NCBI RefSeq assembly: GCF_902499135.1
Contig: NZ_CABVPR010000053.1
Coordinates: forward strand, 1-40,429
Length of the DNA: 40,429 bases
Source: Burkholderia dolosa
Lineage (GTDB): Bacteria; Pseudomonadota; Gammaproteobacteria; Burkholderiales; Burkholderiaceae
Direction: 5' to 3'
Below the pieces are notes generated by a model. It ran no database searches. It worked only from the letters and a program-made list of their open reading frames with translations, and was not told the origin of the DNA. Positions 1-7,248 of this stretch are shown piece after piece; within the stretch, counting starts at the first letter, position 1; each line of letters opens with the position of its first letter. Both the position numbers and the translations under genes were made by a program.

Positions 1-182
1 GCCGCTGCCGCGCGCGCGGGCGAAGCAGCGGCCGCCCCGCGTGCGCCCGGCTCGAGCCGGCTGTCGATGAAGCGCTTCGCATCGGTACGCACGCGCCGCG
101 CGTCCGCATGGCGCCACAGCGTCAACGCGGCCGCGATGCAAAGCAGCGCGACCGCGAGCAGCCAGAGCGCGGCGCTATACAT
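1..182 (-). CDS. tadB: TadB-like Tad pilus inner-membrane protein, N-terminal part only
   Basis: Only the first 60 codons are present; the gene continues past the left edge. The start ATG (180-182) overlaps the stop of tadA by 8 bp, so the two are translationally coupled. Residues about 5-22 are a hydrophobic membrane segment (ALWLLAVALLCIAAALTL), followed by an Arg-rich cytoplasmic stretch, as at the start of TadB proteins, which are GspF/PilC-like platform proteins for pilus assembly. The diagnostic T2SSF domain lies outside the window, so the name rests on position after tadA and on the N-terminal topology. Confidence 0.7.
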   Translation of the reverse strand, partial: MYSAALWLLAVALLCIAAALTLWRHADARRVRTDAKRFIDSRLEPGARGAAAASPARAAA

Positions 183-1548
183 TGAAGCCTCCGCCGCCGC
201 GGCCGAAGCCACCGCCGCCGCCGAAACCGCCGCCGAAACCGCCGTCCCCGAACCCGCCGCTCGTCAGCGTCTGACGGAAGCGCGCGAGCTTCGGCGAATG
301 CGGATGGATGCCGAGCGATTCCCAGTGATCGACCTCGTCGCCGTCCGGCGTCACGCGCGCGTCGTAGCGATACAGCTCCTGCGTCGCGATGATGTTGTCC
401 GACAGCCCGGTGACTTCGGTGATCGACAGGATCCGGCGTCGCCCGTTCGACAGGCGGCCGATCTGCACGATGAAATCGATCGCGTTCGCGATCTGCCGCC
501 GCAGGCTCGACTCGGTGCCCTGGAAGCCGGCGAAACCGGCGAGCATCTCGAGCCGGTACAGGCACTCGCGCGGCGAGCTCGCATGGACGGTGCCCATCGA
601 GCCGTCGTGGCCGGTGTTCATCGCCTGCAGCATTTCGAGCACTTCGCCGCCGCGCACTTCGCCGACGATGATCCGGTCCGGCCGCATCCGCAGCGTGTTG
701 CGCAGCAGGTCGCGGATCGTCACGACGCCGCTGCCGTCGAAGCCGCCCGGACGGCTCTCGAGCCGCACGACGTGCGGGTGGTTCAGCGACAGTTCCGCCG
801 TGTCCTCGATCGTCACCACGCGTTCGGGCTCCGGGATGTGGAACGCGAGCGCGTTGAGCAGCGACGTCTTGCCGGAGCTCGTGCCGCCCGACACGAGGAT
901 GTTGCAGCGCGCCTCGACCGCCGCTTCGAGCAGCGCGCCGATCTCGTCGTTGTACGTACCGTTGCCGAGCAGGTCGGCCGGCTTCAGCGGATCCTTGCGG
1001 AACTTGCGGATCGACACGACCGGGCCGTCGATCGACAGCGGCTCGATGACGACGTTCACGCGCCCGCCGTCCGGCAGACGCGCGTCGACCATCGGATTCG
1101 ACTCGTCGAGACGGCGGCCGATCGGCGCGAGGATGCGCCGCACGATCCGCAGCAGATGCGCGTTGTCGGTAAAGCGCACCGGCAGCTTCGACAGGATCCC
1201 GTGACGCGACACGTACACGTCGTTGTAGCCGTTGATCAGGATGTCCTCGACGGCCGGGTCGGCGAGCAGGTCCTCGATCGGCCCGAAGCCGGCGAGCTCC
1301 TTCGTCAGCGCGTCGGCGATCGTCCGCACTTCCGTCTCGTTGAGCGGAATGCGGCGCAGGCGCACGAAGCTGTCGATCTCGAGATCGACGAACTGGTTGA
1401 TCGCCTGGCGCGACCATCGGCCGAACTCGGCGCCGAGCTCCTCGATACGCGTCAGCAAATGCTCGTGTGCGGCATTCTTGATGTCGTGGAATTGCTGCGT
1501 CTGGGAGAACGGCGCTGCGCCGTCGGCGAATTGAATGTCGTGTGCCAT
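175..1548 (-). CDS. tadA: TadA/CpaF secretion ATPase of the Tad pilus
   Basis: A 457-residue GspE/VirB11-family ATPase that powers Flp pilin polymerisation from the inner membrane. The N-terminal domain carries the typical LIEDLLADPAVEDILINGY-like region (about 90-110). Walker A is GGTSSGKTS near residues 221-229, followed by the Asp box (VTIEDTAELSL), Walker B around RPDRIIVGEVRGGE and the His box TGHDGSMGTVHA. The C-terminus ends in an unusual roughly 27-residue Gly/Phe-rich tail. The start lies 3 bp after the tadZ stop, so the two are clearly co-transcribed. All catalytic motifs are intact, so it should be functional. Confidence 0.96.
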   Translation of the reverse strand: MAHDIQFADGAAPFSQTQQFHDIKNAAHEHLLTRIEELGAEFGRWSRQAINQFVDLEIDSFVRLRRIPLNETEVRTIADALTKELAGFGPIEDLLADPAVEDILINGYNDVYVSRHGILSKLPVRFTDNAHLLRIVRRILAPIGRRLDESNPMVDARLPDGGRVNVVIEPLSIDGPVVSIRKFRKDPLKPADLLGNGTYNDEIGALLEAAVEARCNILVSGGTSSGKTSLLNALAFHIPEPERVVTIEDTAELSLNHPHVVRLESRPGGFDGSGVVTIRDLLRNTLRMRPDRIIVGEVRGGEVLEMLQAMNTGHDGSMGTVHASSPRECLYRLEMLAGFAGFQGTESSLRRQIANAIDFIVQIGRLSNGRRRILSITEVTGLSDNIIATQELYRYDARVTPDGDEVDHWESLGIHPHSPKLARFRQTLTSGGFGDGGFGGGFGGGGGFGRGGGGFNV

Positions 1549-1551
1549 CGG

Positions 1552-2835
1552 TTAGGACCGCTTGGACGAGGGTTGAATGAAACGCTTCAGCGCGGACAGG
1601 CCGGATACCGAGCGCGGCGCGCCCGCGCGCACCGATACGCCCGGCAGCCGCGCAGCGAGCGACTCGAGCGCGCGCACGTACGGGTCGCGCTCGGCCACGT
1701 CGACGATCAGCCGCCCCTGGTTCGCCGCCTGGCCGATCGCGACGCGCCGCGACGGCAGCGTGCCGACCAGCGACAGCCCGAGACGCGTCGCGATCTGCGC
1801 GGGCGTCAGCGTCAGCGCGGCGTCGTACTGGTTGACGACGAGCCGCACACGGTCGATATCGACGCCCGAGTCGCGCAGATCGGCAAGCAGGTCCGCCGCC
1901 GCCACGATCGACGCGACGCCCTGATCGCAGACGAGCCATGCTTCGTCGGCCAGCGCGACGATCTGCGCGACGAACTCGCGATTCGTAAAGCCGCCGAGAT
2001 CGACGACCTGCTGATCGAAGAACGCACGAAACCGGTTCAGCAAACCCGCACACGACGCATACGACACGTCGCGCAGTCCGCCGAGGTCGGGCGGCAGCGT
2101 CGTCAGCGCGACGCCGCTCGCGTGCCGGGTCAGCGCGGTATTCACGAACGTGCGGTCGATGCGGCGCAGGTTGTGGACCGCATCGACGAAGTGGAATTCG
2201 CACCGCGTATTCAGGAACAGCGCGCCGTCGCCGGCCGGCAAGCCGAGATCGAGCAGCGCGGTCTGACGCGCGACCGGCGCCGCGCCGGCCGGCTCGGCGC
2301 CTTCGCCCGGCGCCGCCGCATGCTTCTGCAGCCAGACCGCGAGATTGGCCGCGAGCGTGCTCACGCCCATGCCCGCGCGCGCGCCCAGCAGCGCGACCAG
2401 CTTGCCGTGGCGGCTCGCCGGCTCGCCGACGTGCGCGAGCAGGCCGCGCGTCGTGCGCAGCGCATCCTCCGCGGGCGCCGACACGTCGATGAAGTCGCGC
2501 ACGCCCGCACGCAATGCGGCGAGCGTGCTCTCCGGCTGCGCGAGCGAACCGAGCGCGACGATCGGCAATCCGGGGTGCGACGCGCGTACTGCGGCGGCCG
2601 CAATGCTCGCCGCCGTAGTACCGCCCGAAAAATCGATGAACACGAGCGACGGATTGAGCCCCGCGATGCGCTGTGCGAGCACCGCCGGGTCGAGCGTCGC
2701 GCGTTCGACCGCGCCGGCCGACACGAGCGTATCGGCGAGCCACCGGACGTGTGCCTCTTGTTGCGACGCGCAGACGAAATAGTCGGTCACGGCAGGTTCA
2801 CACAATGATTGGGTTCGCGCATTCATGTTCGACAT
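1552..2835 (-). CDS. tadZ: TadZ/CpaE pilus localisation protein (MinD/ParA-like)
   Basis: A 427-residue protein with an N-terminal atypical receiver-like domain (about 15-125) and a C-terminal MinD/ParA-type domain starting near residue 143. TadZ proteins place the Tad machinery at a cell pole. The phosphate-loop region reads GARAGMGVST, so the deviant Walker A Lys before GG and the invariant Lys of GKST are replaced (Arg and Val). ATP hydrolysis is therefore doubtful, although the fold looks complete. Start ATG 2835 gives MSNMNART; a second Met three codons later is also possible. It sits between rcpA (51 bp upstream) and tadA (3 bp downstream). Confidence 0.9.
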   Translation of the reverse strand: MSNMNARTQSLCEPAVTDYFVCASQQEAHVRWLADTLVSAGAVERATLDPAVLAQRIAGLNPSLVFIDFSGGTTAASIAAAAVRASHPGLPIVALGSLAQPESTLAALRAGVRDFIDVSAPAEDALRTTRGLLAHVGEPASRHGKLVALLGARAGMGVSTLAANLAVWLQKHAAAPGEGAEPAGAAPVARQTALLDLGLPAGDGALFLNTRCEFHFVDAVHNLRRIDRTFVNTALTRHASGVALTTLPPDLGGLRDVSYASCAGLLNRFRAFFDQQVVDLGGFTNREFVAQIVALADEAWLVCDQGVASIVAAADLLADLRDSGVDIDRVRLVVNQYDAALTLTPAQIATRLGLSLVGTLPSRRVAIGQAANQGRLIVDVAERDPYVRALESLAARLPGVSVRAGAPRSVSGLSALKRFIQPSSKRS

Positions 2836-2886
2836 CCCCGATTACGCAACGCGTGCCGATGCATCGCGCCGCCCGACGCTGCGCAC

Positions 2887-4218
2887 TCATTTCGAAAACC
2901 CCGGCGCGGCATCCGGCGACGCGGCGCCGCCCAGATACGAGCGCCAGACCGGCCCGTTGCGCTGCTCCGACAGCTCGCCCGGCGTCGCAGGCAGCACGGC
3001 GCCCTTCGCGATCGGCGCGACAAGATGCGGCGTCACGATGATCAGCAGTTCCTTGTCGTTCTGCTGGTAGTTCAGATTCTTGAAGAACGTGCCGATGATC
3101 GGCAGATCGCCGAGCAGCGGCACCTTGCTCACGTTCGACATCGTCTGCCGGTCGATCAGCCCGCCGATCACGAAGCTCTCGCCGTCGCCGAGCTCGACCG
3201 TCGTATCCGCGCGGCGCGTCGTGATGCCCGGCACCGCGACGCCGCTGATCGTCACGCTGTTCACGAAGTCGAGCTGGCTCGACTCGGGTGCGACCTTCAG
3301 CGCGATCCGGTTCGGGTTCAGCACCGTCGGCGTCAGCGTGAGGCCGACGCCGTACTGCTTCCACTGAATCGCGGTCGAGCCGAGCCCTTGCGGAGACGGC
3401 ACCGGAATCTCGCCGCCCGCGAGGAAGCTCGCGCTCTGGCCGGACAGCGCGACGAGCGTCGGCTCCGCGAGCACGCGCGCGAGATTGTTCGCTTCGAGCA
3501 GCGACAGATCGGCGAAGATGCCGCGCCCGGCCGCGTTCACGACCAGATTGAATGCGGACGCGACCGGCGCGCCGAGCGTCGGCACGTAGCCGCCGGTGCC
3601 CGGGCCGTTTCCGCCGCTGTACGACTGCACGCCGCCCGGCGAGAACGAGCCGAACGAGAAGCCGTTGCTCTGCTTGAAGAAGTTGAATCCGACCTGCTTG
3701 AGCACCGAACGGCTGAATTCGACCACGCGTACGTCGACCTGCACGACGTTCTTGCCCGCGACCGTCGAGCGGTCGACGATCGCGCCTTTGGCGGCCGTGT
3801 TCTTGGCGACTGCCGCCGCGCGTTCGTGCGCGTCGAGCGACGCCGCGGTGCCGCGCAGCACGGCCGTCCCGCCGTACGCGTTCACGCGCGGCGTGGAACC
3901 GTCGAGCACCGCCTGCGCGGCTGCATCGACGACCTCGACGTTCCAGACCGTCGGCTCGTCGCGGCCGCGCTCCCACAGCATCACGTTCGTCGCGCCCGGC
4001 GCTTTCGCGACCAGCAGCACCGATCCCGAGCGGCTGCCCTTCATGATCAGCACGTCGGCGACCGCCGGATCGCCGACCGCGACGCGCTGCAACGCGCGGC
4101 CGGCCGAAATCTGCCGCTGCGCACCGACCGCGAGCTCGATCGTGCCGCTCGCGCCGGCGAGCGACGCGAACGTCATGGTCCAGACAGCAATCGCGAATGC
4201 AAGCAGTGTGTTTTTCAT
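2887..4218 (-). CDS. rcpA: RcpA/CpaC outer-membrane secretin of the Tad pilus
   Basis: A 443-residue secretin that forms the outer-membrane channel for the Flp pilus. A signal peptide occupies about residues 1-23 (ends ASLAGASG). The N-terminal pilus-assembly domain (about 25-100) contains the typical GDPAVADVLI and APGATNVMLW segments. The C-terminal secretin domain (about 190-425) contains VPLLGDLPIIGTFFKN and ELLIIVTPHLV, hallmark secretin motifs. Its length fits the CpaC family. It lies 64 bp downstream of rcpC in the same operon. Confidence 0.95.
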   Translation of the reverse strand: MKNTLLAFAIAVWTMTFASLAGASGTIELAVGAQRQISAGRALQRVAVGDPAVADVLIMKGSRSGSVLLVAKAPGATNVMLWERGRDEPTVWNVEVVDAAAQAVLDGSTPRVNAYGGTAVLRGTAASLDAHERAAAVAKNTAAKGAIVDRSTVAGKNVVQVDVRVVEFSRSVLKQVGFNFFKQSNGFSFGSFSPGGVQSYSGGNGPGTGGYVPTLGAPVASAFNLVVNAAGRGIFADLSLLEANNLARVLAEPTLVALSGQSASFLAGGEIPVPSPQGLGSTAIQWKQYGVGLTLTPTVLNPNRIALKVAPESSQLDFVNSVTISGVAVPGITTRRADTTVELGDGESFVIGGLIDRQTMSNVSKVPLLGDLPIIGTFFKNLNYQQNDKELLIIVTPHLVAPIAKGAVLPATPGELSEQRNGPVWRSYLGGAASPDAAPGFSK

Positions 4219-4282
4219 CGTGCGTTAGGCCGTGTCGCGGCCCGTTACGTGTCGTCGCCGATATCGAGCGCGTCGATATCGT

Positions 4283-5209
4283 TCAGTAAGCCACCGTTTC
4301 CGACCGGCCGCCGCGTATCACTTCAATGCTGCCGCCCGCGCTCGGCCCGGCCGCCGGCGGCAGTCGGGACGGCAGCGGCGGCACGCTCACGCTGGCCACC
4401 GGATTGCGCGGCGTGCCGGACAACTGCTGCAGCGATACGCCGGCCGCCGCGAGCGCCGACGGCGACCGCTTGTTGTCGGTGCGCACCGCGACCGTCTGCG
4501 TCGCGAGTTCGTCGTCGCGCGGATTGCGCAACGCGAGCGTCAGGCGGCCGCTCGCTTCGCCGAGCGTCAGCGCATCCACCTGCGCGGTCGGCACGGCGAG
4601 CACCGCGATGCGTACGCTCGACGGCTGGCCGTTGCTGCCGTTCGTACTGCTTCCGCTGTCGCGCTCGGGCGTCGCATCGCCGAACGACAGCACGCGCACT
4701 CTCGACAACAGCAGGCGCGCCTGCGTCTGCGAGATTTCGCCGTCGAGCATCGCGCCGCCGCCGTCGCGCTTCAGATTCAGGAATACGTCGACGAAGTTGC
4801 CGGGCCGCAACCGGTTCGCGACCGCGTTCGTCTCGTCGACGCGAATGGCGACCGCCCGCTCGCCCGGCTGCACGTCTTCGGCGAGCCCCGACACGAGCGC
4901 ACCCGCGACGATCGGCGACGACGCGGCAATGTCCTTCGCCGGCACCCGTCCGACGACCTCGCCCGGATTGGCGAATGCGCCGGCGGGAATCGACGTCGTC
5001 GACTGCACCTTCAGCGCATCCGCCGCGATCGGCTGGCCGGCAGGCAGCGTGCGCGTCGCGATCACGAACGGCATCGGGTTCGCCGCGACGATCTGCGGGG
5101 CCGGCGCCGGAGCCGGCGAGCTGCGTCCGAGCATCCACGCATACGCGCCGAGCAGAACGGCGATCGCGATCAGTAGCCCCGCGATGATCTTCGTCAGGTT
5201 GTTGGCCAT
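4283..5209 (-). CDS. rcpC: RcpC/CpaB Tad pilus assembly protein
   Basis: A 308-residue membrane-anchored periplasmic protein. Residues about 8-28 form one membrane segment (IIAGLLIAIAVLLGAYAWML). It is followed by a SAF-like domain (about 45-115) with FVIATRTLPAGQPI and GRVPAKDIAASSPI, then the RcpC/CpaB core containing RPGNFVDVFL. RcpC is thought to stabilise or gate the RcpA secretin. The start MANNLTKI matches the family pattern. The 111-bp gap to the upstream tadE-like gene shows no gene. Confidence 0.93.
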   Translation of the reverse strand: MANNLTKIIAGLLIAIAVLLGAYAWMLGRSSPAPAPAPQIVAANPMPFVIATRTLPAGQPIAADALKVQSTTSIPAGAFANPGEVVGRVPAKDIAASSPIVAGALVSGLAEDVQPGERAVAIRVDETNAVANRLRPGNFVDVFLNLKRDGGGAMLDGEISQTQARLLLSRVRVLSFGDATPERDSGSSTNGSNGQPSSVRIAVLAVPTAQVDALTLGEASGRLTLALRNPRDDELATQTVAVRTDNKRSPSALAAAGVSLQQLSGTPRNPVASVSVPPLPSRLPPAAGPSAGGSIEVIRGGRSETVAY

Positions 5210-5320
5210 GTTTTCGTTGGGGTGCCGGAATGTGGGTGCAGGCGAGTCTTCGTCGTCGTGCGATGCGTATGATTCGTGCGATTCGCAGGGGAAAGCGGGC
5301 GGCTCGTCATGATGTCGGAC

Positions 5321-5761
5321 TCATAGCATCGACTGCGGAATCTGCACGACCGCCGTGCTGGTCAGCGGCTGCGTGAGGATCGTGCCGACGAACGGCATCG
5401 TCGATACCCACGCGTCCGGCGAGTAGCTCACGGTGACGGTCAGGCAGTACGGCACCGGCGCCGAACCGTAATTGCACGGCGGCGCCGCGACGGTCGGCGC
5501 ACCGACGTTCAGCCAGCCCACGACGTTGCGCGCAGTCGTGCGTGCGTTTGTCATGCGCGCATCGAGATCGGCGGCATAGCTGAGGCCCGCGCGCGCGCCT
5601 TCGGTCGCGGCGAACGTCAGGCTCTGCTGAATCACGAAGATCATCCCGAAACACAGGATCGCGTACGAAATGACGAAGAAGAGCGGAAAGATGATCGCGA
5701 ACTCGACGGCGGTCGCGCCGCGCTGGCTTCGGTATCCGCGTCGCTGTGTTTGCCGTTTCAT
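5321..5761 (-). CDS. TadE-like pseudopilin
   Basis: A 146-residue TadE/TadF-family minor pilin. The N-terminus is basic, then RG/ATAVEF (cut after Gly15, Glu at +5) and a long hydrophobic segment (about 22-45), the pattern processed by the Tad prepilin peptidase. The start ATG (5759-5761) overlaps the tadV stop as ATGA, which supports it over longer upstream reading in the same frame. The C-terminal half is a periplasmic domain with one Cys (PPCNYG). TadE-type proteins are needed for assembly of Flp fibres. Whether this one is best called TadE or TadG-like cannot be settled here. Confidence 0.88.
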   Translation of the reverse strand: MKRQTQRRGYRSQRGATAVEFAIIFPLFFVISYAILCFGMIFVIQQSLTFAATEGARAGLSYAADLDARMTNARTTARNVVGWLNVGAPTVAAPPCNYGSAPVPYCLTVTVSYSPDAWVSTMPFVGTILTQPLTSTAVVQIPQSML

Positions 5762-6258
5762 CGCACGCTCCCGGTTGCGACGAGATAGACGAGCCATGCC
5801 GCGGCCGGTACCGCGACGCACGCCGCATACGGTGTCGCCCGATAGCCGCCGAGCGTCAGTGCGGGCGCGCCACGTCGCCACAATGCACCGATCGGCGTGC
5901 GCGACAGCAGCATCACGACGAGTGCGTGAATGCCGGCCGCCACGCTCGCGGCAACCCAGAGCCACAGCAATGCATGCGCACCGCACCACGCGCCGAGCAC
6001 CGCGAAAATCTTCACGTCTGCCGCGCCCATCACGCGCAGCAGGAAGAACGGGAAAAGGCCGACGAGCCCGGCCAGCATGCCGAGCGCCGCCTGCATCGCG
6101 GAGATGCCGAACGGATTCGCGCCGATGAATGCGCCCGCGAGCGCACCGGTCAGTCCCACCATGACCAGTGCATTGGAAATACGCCGAAAACGGATATCAC
6201 TGGCCGCGACGAATGTCATCCAGGCCAGGAATGCCCCGCTGAAAACAAAATGTGCCAT
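5758..6258 (-). CDS. tadV: TadV/CpaA prepilin peptidase
   Basis: A 166-residue polytopic A24-family aspartic peptidase that cleaves Flp and TadE-type prepilins. The two catalytic Asp residues are visible: Asp21 in AASDIRFRRISN and Asp81 in MGAADVKIF. The second motif is GAAD, not the commoner GxGD. It is short, without the methyltransferase domain of PilD, as usual for CpaA. Start MAHFVFSG is chosen because the upstream in-frame Met would add a Cys-containing, non-membrane leader that runs into the hairpin at 6288-6317. It overlaps the tadE-like gene by 4 bp. Confidence 0.93.
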   Translation of the reverse strand: MAHFVFSGAFLAWMTFVAASDIRFRRISNALVMVGLTGALAGAFIGANPFGISAMQAALGMLAGLVGLFPFFLLRVMGAADVKIFAVLGAWCGAHALLWLWVAASVAAGIHALVVMLLSRTPIGALWRRGAPALTLGGYRATPYAACVAVPAAAWLVYLVATGSVR

Positions 6259-6287
6259 CGCATCGCACCCGATTGCGCATGCCGCGA

Positions 6288-6317
6288 CGGGCGGATTGCC
6301 ATAACGCAATCCGCCCG
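6288..6317 (-). other. Perfect 12-bp stem-loop after flp
   Basis: CGGGCGGATTGC (6288-6299), a 6-base loop, then GCAATCCGCCCG (6306-6317) form a perfect inverted repeat between flp and tadV. There is no T-run on either side, so it is not a standard intrinsic terminator. In the flp-tadV transcript it would sit 45 bases past the flp stop. It could stabilise the abundant pilin mRNA and reduce read-through into the assembly genes. The function is inferred. Confidence 0.6.
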
Positions 6318-6361
6318 CTATCGATGAACGCGGCTTTTAATTGACGCCGCCGCAATCAAAC

Positions 6362-6586
6362 TCAGGTGCTGGAGGCCGACTTGAAAATACTGGAGGTCGA
6401 GCAGTTATTGGCCGTCGAAGGCGAAGAAATACAGGTGCCCAGGTTCGTGAACATATTGCCGAGACTGCCCCCGATCGACGTCACCCCCGCCACGATGGCC
6501 ACAGCGATCAGTCCCGCGATGAGGCCGTACTCGATCGCGGTCACCCCGTTTTCTTCCTTTATGAAACGCTTGATGATTGCTTTCAT
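6362..6586 (-). CDS. flp: Flp-type major pilin
   Basis: A 74-residue class IVb pilin precursor and the fibre subunit of the Tad pilus. The leader MKAIIKRFIKEENG is followed by the cleavage site after Gly14 and the Flp motif (V15, Glu19, Tyr20), then a hydrophobic helix AGLIAVAIVAG. The C-terminal part has two Cys residues (about 52 and 62) that could form a disulphide. A good ribosome site (GAGGAA) lies just upstream of the ATG. It is first in the minus-strand tad operon. Confidence 0.96.
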   Translation of the reverse strand: MKAIIKRFIKEENGVTAIEYGLIAGLIAVAIVAGVTSIGGSLGNMFTNLGTCISSPSTANNCSTSSIFKSASST

Positions 6587-7248
6587 TTTATTCCTCGTGC
6601 CTGTATGTACGTTCTATGGCCTTTTATACGCCGTACATCCTCGCATATCCGGCCCTTGCCCCGCGTCGGCCGCTACATGCGCTGCAGCGACAACCAGGTG
6701 CGCTTTCTTTATAGGTCGCCCCGAAGGGCATGTCACATGATTTGATGCAAGTTAACATTCGCGATAGTGACCCTCCTCGAACGCCGTGTACCGGACCGTA
6801 CAACGCTCACACCGCCGCCGATTCTATATCCGATCCAATTCAAGTTCCAACCTCTTTCACCACGTCGGACCGAAAAAACGACCGGCAGCCGACCTATTTG
6901 TACGGCGTTTCGGTACGGCTTACACATAGGATTTACGATAGGTTAGATGTGGACGCCTAATCCATCAGTAAAACAGTCCGATCGCGCTGCCGGCCCGCGT
7001 GTGCCCGACGTTACGCCGCGCGCGTAACGCCGATGTTCTGACGTTACGTTACGAAACCGCCCACACGATTCTCGCTTGGCCGGACTTAAACAGATTTAAC
7101 AATCCTTCAATCGCACCGCTTTCCTTTTCCGACAAGGAATTGCGTCGTTTAAAGACGATCGTCGAAACGATGGGCATCAAGATGGCATGACAGTTGCAGA
7201 GTAGTCCGCGCAGCACTCAACACAACATGGTTTTAATGCGAGGACGAA
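6587..7248. other. Divergent intergenic region between flp and the lipoprotein operon
   Basis: About 660 bp without a convincing gene, lower in GC than its neighbours. It must hold the promoters for the leftward tad operon and the rightward lipoprotein operon. A cluster of CGTTAC motifs lies at 7009-7052 (annotated separately). The ribosome site for the first lipoprotein is GAGGACGA just before 7249. I could not place convincing -35/-10 pairs for either operon. Confidence 0.6.
7007..7053. promoter_or_regulatory. CGTTAC motif cluster, candidate operator
   Basis: CGTTACGC (7009-7016) and GCGTAACG (7022-7029) form an 8-bp inverted repeat with a 5-bp spacer. CGTTAC recurs at 7042-7047 and 7047-7052. 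The longer word GACGTTACG occurs at 7007 and again at 7040, 33 bp apart, close to three helical turns, so a regulator would contact one face of the DNA. It lies between two divergent surface-structure operons. The binding protein is unknown. Confidence 0.45.

Noticed and set aside
67-2808. Long plus-strand open frame of 913 codons opposite tadA and tadZ
   Set aside because: It is antisense to two genes with clear motifs; it is Arg/Asp/His-rich with no domain, as expected for a GC-rich shadow frame.
6600-6760. Sigma-54-like promoter for flp
   Set aside because: A TGG...GC pair was seen but the GG to GC spacing is wrong for a -24/-12 promoter.
7000-7060. CepR/LuxR-type lux box
   Set aside because: The CGTTAC cluster does not match the CTG-N10-CAG pattern expected for such boxes.
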